The notes below the pieces were generated by a model. The model made no database searches. It was not told the origin of the DNA and saw nothing but the letters and a program-made list of their open reading frames with translations. Positions 57,683 to 64,000 of a stretch of 64,000 bases of DNA are shown here, piece by piece (the first letter of the stretch is position 1; the number at the start of each line of letters is the position of its first letter). A program made the translations under genes and the position numbers. The stretch is from PLOWO2-12-38-17 sp963709355 (GTDB taxonomy: Bacteria > Planctomycetota > Brocadiia > Brocadiales > Brocadiaceae): contig CAVPVY010000005.1 in NCBI GenBank assembly GCA_963709355.1, forward strand, positions 1,984,001 through 2,048,000, in the 5' to 3' direction.

Positions 57683-59812
57683 ATGGTTTCCTTTTTTAAT
57701 CCACTTCTGTTATTTGGTATTTTAGGAATAAGCATACCAATAATCATTCACCTAATTAACAAAAAAAAAGCCTTTTCATACAAATTTGCCGCTATAGATT
57801 TCATATTTCAAACAAACAAGCGAATCTCCGTAAAATTCAAGCTTCGCCAACTAATCTTGCTGATTCTTAGGGCTTCCCTAATTGCCCTCCTTGCTATAGC
57901 ATTTGCCAAGCCTTTTTTAAAGACATTTAGCAGTGGTATTTCAGGAGAAAGAGTGCCTACAAGTAATGTTATCATTTTAGATGATTCGTATAGTATGCAA
58001 TATACAGGAAATCAGATTTCATTTTTTAAGTCTGCCAAAGCATCGGCAAGGGAAATCATCAATAACTTAACAAAAAATGATGATGCAGTGGTTATTACTT
58101 GTTCCAGTAGCAGGATGCAGGTGTTACCAGAACTTGATTACGACAAAAATAATCTCTTAGACTCTTTGGATAAATTACTACCGACCTATCTATCTGTCCC
58201 TATAACGCAAGCACTAGATAAATCAATTGAAATACTGAATACATCCAAAGCCTCTATTAAACGAGTATACTTGCTGACTGATATGACAAAAAACTGTTGG
58301 AATACTGCTTGGTTCAAAACTGGAAATGAACGTCTGCGCAATTGTGTGTCCAGTGTTCATATAGTAGACCTGTCGGAGGATAAAATACTTAAAAACATAG
58401 CGATAACAAATGTCGAATCTTCCGTTGTTACGTCAGGAACAAACGTTGTTTGTCGTGTAAACGTAACAGTTTCTAATTTTTCATTAACGAAAGCGAAAGA
58501 ACTGTTGGTTCAGGTTTTTATAGACCAGAAAAAGATTGCTCAGGGATTTTTTAACATAGAGGCTAATGCGTCTGAAACAAAGGAATTTTGTTTTAATGTA
58601 GAAAAAGGGATAAATCACGCCGGGTGGATTGAGATTTTAAAGGATAATTTAGGTGTTGACAATAAACGATACTTCGTAATTAATACCTCACAAAAACTTG
58701 ATGTGTTATTGGTTGATGGCGACCCCAAGACAAATATTTATGAAAGTGAAACTTTTTATATAGAAAAGGCATTAAATCCCGGTCTTGAGCATGCGTCCTC
58801 AATAAAACCAACAATAATTTCTGTACACGAATTTAATAACTATGAATTTGACAGTTTCGATATCGTCTTTTTGTGTAATGTTGAAACTCTGCCTTTTGAG
58901 AAGATACATGAACTAGAGAAGTTTGTAAAAGAAGGAGGTTCAGTTGTTTTTTCAGTCGGTAATAAGGTGGATGCCAATTATTATAATAATTCATTTGACG
59001 CACTCTTACCAAACCGCCTTTACACAATTAAGACCTTTTCCAGCGAAAGCTTGATATCCGAAGAACAACCGATTCACTTAAAACCAGTTGAACGCATGCA
59101 CCCTATTTTAAATATCCTTTCTGAAACAGATGGCAACACACTATCATCTGCAAATTTTTATAGAATATTCTATGTTGACCCAACACCGCTCGGCGATTGC
59201 AAAACTTTACTTTTATTTTCAGATGATACGCCTGCGGTTATTATAAGACAAATTGAGGGCGGTAAAAGCGTGCTGTTTACATCCTCAATTGACAGAGACT
59301 GGACTGATATGCCTGTAAAATCATTCTTCCTTCCATTGATGCAGCAATTATGTAAACACTTAGCAGGGAACGTTTCTGAAGAAATATTGAATGAGCCTAT
59401 GGTTGATAACGCGTGGCAGATATCATGTCCGAATAATATTAACAACCTAGAAATAACTAACCCGGAAGGAGTAAAAACCATCTTACAACCACAGCTTAAT
59501 TATAATGAAAAATCCTTAACATACGTGGAAACGCATATACCCGGAATTTATATGATTACGGTTGATGGGAAACCACTTCCTCGATTTCCTGAGTATTTTG
59601 CTGTGAACTTAAATACAGTTGAATCAAACTTGACTAAAATAGATAAAAAAGAAATTGCAGCGCTTATGGGTGGTATAAATCTTACGATAACTTCAGATGT
59701 TAATGAAAGCGGTGCAGTCCTCCTTGGTGGAGCCAAGAAGACCATGTGGGGCACCATCTTATTTCTAACTTTTTGTATACTCATTGTCGAGGCGTTTATT
59801 TCAAGAAAATGA
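57683..59812 (+). CDS. BatA-like membrane protein with vWA domain
   Basis: 709 residues. The N-terminal BatA domain has two helices (about 5-25 and 56-76, FFNPLLLFGILGISIPIIIH and LILLILRASLIALLAIAFAKP). A vWA domain starts near 95 with the MIDAS-type LDDSYSMQ. A long extracytoplasmic region with Ig-like and amidotransferase-like parts follows, and the last helix is near 690-706. It completes the moxR-DUF58-vWA block. No Shine-Dalgarno is evident. Confidence 0.88.
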   Translation: MVSFFNPLLLFGILGISIPIIIHLINKKKAFSYKFAAIDFIFQTNKRISVKFKLRQLILLILRASLIALLAIAFAKPFLKTFSSGISGERVPTSNVIILDDSYSMQYTGNQISFFKSAKASAREIINNLTKNDDAVVITCSSSRMQVLPELDYDKNNLLDSLDKLLPTYLSVPITQALDKSIEILNTSKASIKRVYLLTDMTKNCWNTAWFKTGNERLRNCVSSVHIVDLSEDKILKNIAITNVESSVVTSGTNVVCRVNVTVSNFSLTKAKELLVQVFIDQKKIAQGFFNIEANASETKEFCFNVEKGINHAGWIEILKDNLGVDNKRYFVINTSQKLDVLLVDGDPKTNIYESETFYIEKALNPGLEHASSIKPTIISVHEFNNYEFDSFDIVFLCNVETLPFEKIHELEKFVKEGGSVVFSVGNKVDANYYNNSFDALLPNRLYTIKTFSSESLISEEQPIHLKPVERMHPILNILSETDGNTLSSANFYRIFYVDPTPLGDCKTLLLFSDDTPAVIIRQIEGGKSVLFTSSIDRDWTDMPVKSFFLPLMQQLCKHLAGNVSEEILNEPMVDNAWQISCPNNINNLEITNPEGVKTILQPQLNYNEKSLTYVETHIPGIYMITVDGKPLPRFPEYFAVNLNTVESNLTKIDKKEIAALMGGINLTITSDVNESGAVLLGGAKKTMWGTILFLTFCILIVEAFISRK

Positions 59813-60045
59813 ATTCTTTTACTGTTATTTAAAATGTGCTTTACCTTCTAATTACCCGTCTCCAAAAACAGGAGATAGTTCAACTGCTCTCCATAATCGC
59901 CGTAGTCTACGCCATTACCATTACTAAAATTACAGTAGTCCCAGACGTTAAATTATAATGCAGAATTAATGGCAATGACAATATCACGGATATGATTTAG
60001 TATTACAATCATATTTTAAAAGTCATAAAAGATTATCCTTCACAA

Positions 60046-60687
60046 TCATTTATAAGAAGTTATCTTATCATCGGAGTTGCACAACTTTTCCACAACGCAT
60101 GAATTGCACAAAGGCTTTCTTGCAATACAGGTACGCCTGCCGTGAGCGCCCATAACAAGACATGCCTTTGTCCACTCTTCCTGCGGTATAATCTTGCATA
60201 ACTCCTGCTCGACTTTATCGGGATCATTGGATTTAGCCAGTTCAAGGCGGCGGGAGACGCGAAACACATGTGTATCAACTGCAATTGCCTGTTTTCCAAA
60301 CACACTGCCAAGTAGCACATTAGCTGTCTTTCTGCCGACACCGGGTAATGTTATCAAGTCTTCAAGATTATCTGGCATCTTACCATTGAACCGTTCAACT
60401 ATTTGCTTACAGCAGGCAATGGTGTTTTTTGACTTATTCTTGTAAAAACCTGTCGAGCGTATTTCCTGTTCAAAGACGTCCTGCCGGGCATCGGCAAAAT
60501 CATTTGCTGTTTTATACTTTTTGAACAGCGCCTCCGTAACCTTATTTACACGTTCGTCCGTACACTGTGCAGCAAGGATGGTTGCAACGAGCAGTTCCAA
60601 CGGAGTTTTATATTTCAGGACAATCCTTGCATCTGGGTATGCCTCTTCGAGGAGTGATAAGATTTTTTTTATACGTTCATCTGGCAT
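60046..60687 (-). CDS. nth: Endonuclease III
   Basis: 213-residue DNA glycosylase/AP lyase for oxidised pyrimidines. The helix-hairpin-helix LPGVGRKTA holds the catalytic K120, and D138 in VDTHVFRV is the second catalytic residue. The 4Fe-4S ligands are C187, C194, C197 and C203, spaced as in E. coli Nth. It stands alone on the minus strand between argS and the BatA-like gene. Confidence 0.96.
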   Translation of the reverse strand: MPDERIKKILSLLEEAYPDARIVLKYKTPLELLVATILAAQCTDERVNKVTEALFKKYKTANDFADARQDVFEQEIRSTGFYKNKSKNTIACCKQIVERFNGKMPDNLEDLITLPGVGRKTANVLLGSVFGKQAIAVDTHVFRVSRRLELAKSNDPDKVEQELCKIIPQEEWTKACLVMGAHGRRTCIARKPLCNSCVVEKLCNSDDKITSYK

Positions 60688-61043
60688 GTAATCATTAAAA
60701 TCAAAGGATTTCTATATTGTTTTTATCATGAACTACGTCGTAAACGACGACTTACACTCTAAGTCTTTTTACAAATTCTCTATATCTGAATAACTTTATC
60801 ACAGGAAAGAATATAAATTATGGATGGTTCAACGTCAAGCGTTAAACCTGTCTCCTCAATTGAATGTTTATAAATTTTAAACAATTTATAGGTGAGCTAC
60901 TTTACGGAGATTATCCTGAGTATAAAGACCAGAATCTTAGCGTTCCTCATGACAAAAAGCGAAGGCTATAGTATAAAAGAATAAAAGGCTTAACATAACA
61001 GTTTGTCATTCTGTGCGGAGCGAAAGAATTTAATCCAAATATT
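60688..61043. other. Intergenic region with a possible dispersed repeat
   Basis: About 356 bases between argS and nth, both minus. No gene is seen. The stretch at 61002-61036 (TTGTCATTCTGTGCGGAGCG and on) looks like the GTCATTCTGAGCG-type dispersed intergenic repeat found in many bacterial genomes. The call is tentative as only one copy is in view. Confidence 0.35.
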
Positions 61044-62741
61044 TTACATTTGTTCAGGTGCATGGATACCAAGCAAGCCAAGCCCGTTTTTTATAACCTG
61101 ACGTGTGGCGTCCGCTAGCAGTATCCTGGCACTTGTTAGTTCTTCATTATCAGATAGAACCCTGTGATTATTGTAAAATCTGTTCAGATTACCGCATACA
61201 TCAATAAGATAATTGCAGATAAGGGCTGGTTCATAACTTTCGGCTGCCCTTAATATAACAGAGGGGAATTGCCACAGGCTTTTAATTAAAATGACGGTTT
61301 CGTCTTCATTAAGTAACTTAAAATTCACATCTGCCGTAATAGGTTTTTCGTATTTTCTGAGGATACTGCACAATCTCGCATGGGTATATTGAACGTAAGG
61401 GCCTGTTTCTCCATCAAAATTCAGTACCTCATCCCAGTCAAAAAGCACGTCCTTATTGCGTTTTGTAGACAGGTCAGCAAATATAACAGCGCCGATACCG
61501 ACTTCCTTCGCAATTATATCCTTATTTCCCAGTGATGGATTTTTTTCTTCTATAATTTTCCCAACGCGTTCAACGGCCTCAGTTAACAAATCTTCCAGCA
61601 AAATAACCTTTCCCTTACGTGTGGACATCTTGCCGTCTTTAAATTTCATGAGTCCAAAATCCACATGTACACAGTAATTCACCCAGTTATATCCCAAAAG
61701 TTCCAGCACTTTAAATACCTGTTTAAAATGCAATTTTTGCTCGGATCCTACCACATAAATCATCCTATCAAAGTTGTACGTCTTTCTCCTGTATTCTGCG
61801 GCTGCAATATCACGGGTGGCGTAAAGGGTGGTTTCGTCTTTCTTACGTAAAAGACAGGGCGGCATGTTGTAAGGCTCTAAATCTACAATCAATGCCTGCT
61901 CGCTGAGCCTTGCAAGCCCTTTTTGTTTAATTTCCGATATCGTATCTTCGACCAATGTGTTGTAAAAACTCTCGCCTGTAAAGGCGTCGAAGTGTATTCC
62001 GAGCATATCGTAAATCTTCTGGAACTCCTCCAGACTGGTTTCCTTAAAGTTCTGCCAGATCTCGCTTGCCTCTGTATTTCCCTTTTCGAGTTTCTTGAAC
62101 CATTCCCTCGCCTCTTCTTCAAGTGCAGGATCTTTTTCTGCCTCCTGATGAAATTTCACGTAAAGATTATTTAGGTCTGTCACGGTGCAGAATTTCCCAA
62201 TAACTTCGCTGCCCCATTTTTTATATGCAACAATCAATTGCCCGAATTGCGTCCCCCAATCACCGAGGTGATTGATTCCGACACAATTGTACCCTAGCGC
62301 ACTGTATATATTGTATATTGCTCCTCCTATAAGCGCAGAACGAAGGTGGTGTACTGCAAGGTGTTTTGCAATGTTTGGAGAAGAATAATCAATAACGATT
62401 TTCTTGTCAGCGCCAATATTATTCCTTCCGTAACGTTCAAGCTCATCCTGTATCTTCTTCAACACACTTTCTGAAAATATCACTTTATCAAGAAAAAAGT
62501 TCAGATAAGGACCTGTGGCTTTTATTTCTACAACGGGACTTCTGATATGCAGTGTTTTAGCTAGTTCAGAGGCGATAACGTTTGGGGATTTTTTAAGCGT
62601 TTTTGAAAGACTGTAACAGGGAAAGGCATAGTCACCCATCTTGAAGTCGGGCGGGACTTCTATGCGTTTTTCTATTTCGTCTTCAGAAAGACCTACTTTG
62701 TCTTTTAATAGAAAAATAATGTTTTTTATAAAGTAATCCAT
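61044..62741 (-). CDS. argS: Arginyl-tRNA synthetase
   Basis: 565-residue class Ia synthetase charging tRNA-Arg. The N-terminal Add-1 domain (about 1-110), the HIGH-type motif in SSPNIAKHLAVHHLRSALIG, INHLGDWGTQFG, and the KMSKS-like GKMSTRKGKVI are typical, with a C-terminal DALR anticodon-binding domain (about 445-565, ending in LGLLGIHAPEQM). It is transcribed alone on the minus strand. Confidence 0.96.
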   Translation of the reverse strand: MDYFIKNIIFLLKDKVGLSEDEIEKRIEVPPDFKMGDYAFPCYSLSKTLKKSPNVIASELAKTLHIRSPVVEIKATGPYLNFFLDKVIFSESVLKKIQDELERYGRNNIGADKKIVIDYSSPNIAKHLAVHHLRSALIGGAIYNIYSALGYNCVGINHLGDWGTQFGQLIVAYKKWGSEVIGKFCTVTDLNNLYVKFHQEAEKDPALEEEAREWFKKLEKGNTEASEIWQNFKETSLEEFQKIYDMLGIHFDAFTGESFYNTLVEDTISEIKQKGLARLSEQALIVDLEPYNMPPCLLRKKDETTLYATRDIAAAEYRRKTYNFDRMIYVVGSEQKLHFKQVFKVLELLGYNWVNYCVHVDFGLMKFKDGKMSTRKGKVILLEDLLTEAVERVGKIIEEKNPSLGNKDIIAKEVGIGAVIFADLSTKRNKDVLFDWDEVLNFDGETGPYVQYTHARLCSILRKYEKPITADVNFKLLNEDETVILIKSLWQFPSVILRAAESYEPALICNYLIDVCGNLNRFYNNHRVLSDNEELTSARILLADATRQVIKNGLGLLGIHAPEQM

Positions 62742-62838
62742 ACTTATGTAAGCTAAAAATAATTCGGCTTAATAAAATGATATTCAAAAAATTTTATCAT
62801 AATTCCATGCTTAATCCATAGAAATTAGGTTTTAAGGG

Positions 62839-62867
62839 TTGACAAATGATTTTGGTTTATTTTTAAT
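62839..62867 (+). promoter_or_regulatory. Promoter for the gene at the right edge
   Basis: TTGACA at 62839-62844, a 17-base spacer and TTTAAT at 62862-62867, about 42 bases ahead of the ATG at 62909. Confidence 0.5.
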
Positions 62868-62908
62868 GATGCTGTAACTTGACCGTTTCTAATTTCCGGT
62901 AGCGTATA

Positions 62909-64000
62909 ATGAAAAAATGTCTATTGGCTATATTATTTATTGTATGTTTCTCAAATATAGGTTTTTGCTTAAATGTCCAGGATAGTCTGGATGAATTAGC
63001 GTATGTACAATTAAGAATATCTGAAAGAACAATAGAAATGTATCCCTTTTTTGCAGGATGGGCAACTCACGACAAAAACGAACTAAGGGAATGTGTTCAA
63101 GACGATATAAAAGGTCTAAATAAAATTAGGGAATATCTTTTGAAGTTAAAGGTTCATAAAGATGTTAACATACTTAAGGATATGAATATCGCTTTGATTA
63201 ACAAACTTCATGATACATGTTGTCGTATACCAAATAAGAATATAACGTGGCTAGAAAAAGATTATAATAAATTTTTTAGGAGACAAGCGCTTGTTTATAT
63301 AAAAGAGCTGGAAATAATTGAAAATAAATATGGAATAAAAAAATTGCCAGATACTATAGATTCTACCGAAGAAGAAATAAATCTTATAAAAGATAAAAAA
63401 GATAGAAACAGATATCTGCATTGTTTAAAGTTAATTAAGCGTCGTCAGGACAAAATGGCATTTGTTCTTTTAAACAAACTCAGAGATAAGTACGAAGATA
63501 CTCCATTTGCCGATTGCATAATGTTGAGAATCTCTGATTGCCTTGGTCCATATGTATACGGCCTTACTGTAAAGCAGCGTGGAAAAATTGATGCAGGATT
63601 ATTTTCTTTCCTCGTAGCTGTGCAAGAAAAAGGTTTAGAAAATGTTGCGCCGATTCGTATGAGCGAATCTAGTGATTACCATACAGCAAAAATCAAAGAA
63701 GTCGCTTTGGAAGATATAGGGTGTTTTCAGATAGCTGATGTAGTGATGTCAATTCTCTCTGATATAATTGGTAATAATAGATATTCTCCTGTATTGTATG
63801 AGTCATTTATTAACTGGAGAAGCGAATACCAGGTAAATCTGATGGGTTGTTCTAATATGTCTCCAATACCAAATGACGAGTACAATGAAGTACGTTGGCA
63901 ACTGGTAAAGTTCATTAAAAAATATCTCAAAAAAAGAAAAGATGATACATGGGCGCGCGTTCAAATTGACCTTTTATTAAGAGAGCCTAATATTATGCGC
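62909..64000 (+). CDS. Secreted protein of unknown function, incomplete at the window edge
   Basis: The frame is open from ATG 62909 to the end of the window (364 codons) with no stop. A signal peptide is clear: MKKCLLAILFIVCFSNIGFC. The mature part is helical and charged (LDELAYVQLRISERTIEMYP, RNRYLHCLKLIKRRQDKM) with scattered cysteines (TCC, ADC, SDC, GCS, GC). No domain is recognised. A promoter-like sequence lies 42 bases upstream. It is divergent from argS. Confidence 0.75.
   Translation, partial: MKKCLLAILFIVCFSNIGFCLNVQDSLDELAYVQLRISERTIEMYPFFAGWATHDKNELRECVQDDIKGLNKIREYLLKLKVHKDVNILKDMNIALINKLHDTCCRIPNKNITWLEKDYNKFFRRQALVYIKELEIIENKYGIKKLPDTIDSTEEEINLIKDKKDRNRYLHCLKLIKRRQDKMAFVLLNKLRDKYEDTPFADCIMLRISDCLGPYVYGLTVKQRGKIDAGLFSFLVAVQEKGLENVAPIRMSESSDYHTAKIKEVALEDIGCFQIADVVMSILSDIIGNNRYSPVLYESFINWRSEYQVNLMGCSNMSPIPNDEYNEVRWQLVKFIKKYLKKRKDDTWARVQIDLLLREPNIMR

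Overview
The window is AT-rich, densely coded DNA from a Gram-negative-type bacterium: it has a TonB-dependent receptor, TonB/ExbB/ExbD, lipoproteins and a peptidoglycan amidase. A planctomycete of the anammox kind (Ca. Brocadiales) fits best. The reasons are the many TPR proteins, the membrane polyferredoxin and ferredoxin genes, rubrerythrin, type 2 PyrF, the MoxR/DUF58/BatA-type block and weak Shine-Dalgarno signals at many genes. No anammox marker such as hydrazine synthase is present, so this is an inference. Most promoters that can be seen are TTGACA/TATAAT-like.

Layout. 1-6.3 kb (minus): M20 peptidase, zinc alcohol dehydrogenase, LsrF-like aldolase, a frameshifted small Cys-rich gene, DUF72, and the cysK-cysE cysteine operon. 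6.4-7.5 kb: an IS481-type element with 17-bp inverted repeats. 7.6-10.5 kb: tRNA-Glu, a secreted protein, a NapH-like polyferredoxin fused to TPRs, rubrerythrin. 10.9-14.1 kb: tonB-exbB-exbD, with exbB apparently starting at ATT, then a four-cluster ferredoxin. 14.5-20.6 kb: leuS (minus), tRNA-Ala, cold-shock gene, tRNA-Pro, ftsH with a consensus promoter, a small membrane protein. 20.7-28.3 kb (minus): yebC, a TPR lipoprotein, and nusA-infB-ylxP-rbfA-hisG. 28.7-36.5 kb (plus): glutamine amidotransferase (pabA/trpG), pyrF, a GlpX-like/TPR fusion with an altered catalytic motif, a YhaM-like nuclease, rnr. 36.6-40.9 kb: nadE and pncB (NAD synthesis), stand-alone coaB. 40.9-47.2 kb (minus): a sensory cluster of periplasmic binding protein, histidine kinase, response regulator-nucleotide cyclase and TonB-dependent receptor. 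47.4-49.2 kb (minus): a decayed pair, FAD oxidoreductase and cyclic-nucleotide-binding protein. 49.4-55.4 kb (plus): amidase lipoprotein, rhomboid protease, frameshifted O-antigen ligase/TPR gene, ADP-forming acyl-CoA synthetase alpha. 55.5-59.8 kb: a strong structured RNA or terminator, then moxR, DUF58 and BatA-like genes. 60-62.7 kb (minus): nth, argS. 62.9 kb to the edge: an unfinished secreted-protein gene.

Most of the window is housekeeping. The parts most worth a second look are the GlpX-like/TPR fusion, the binding protein-kinase-cyclase-receptor cluster beside a dead cNMP-binding gene, the structured RNA ahead of moxR, the ATT start of exbB, and the several single-base frameshifts. 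Family calls come from remembered motifs and were not checked by search.
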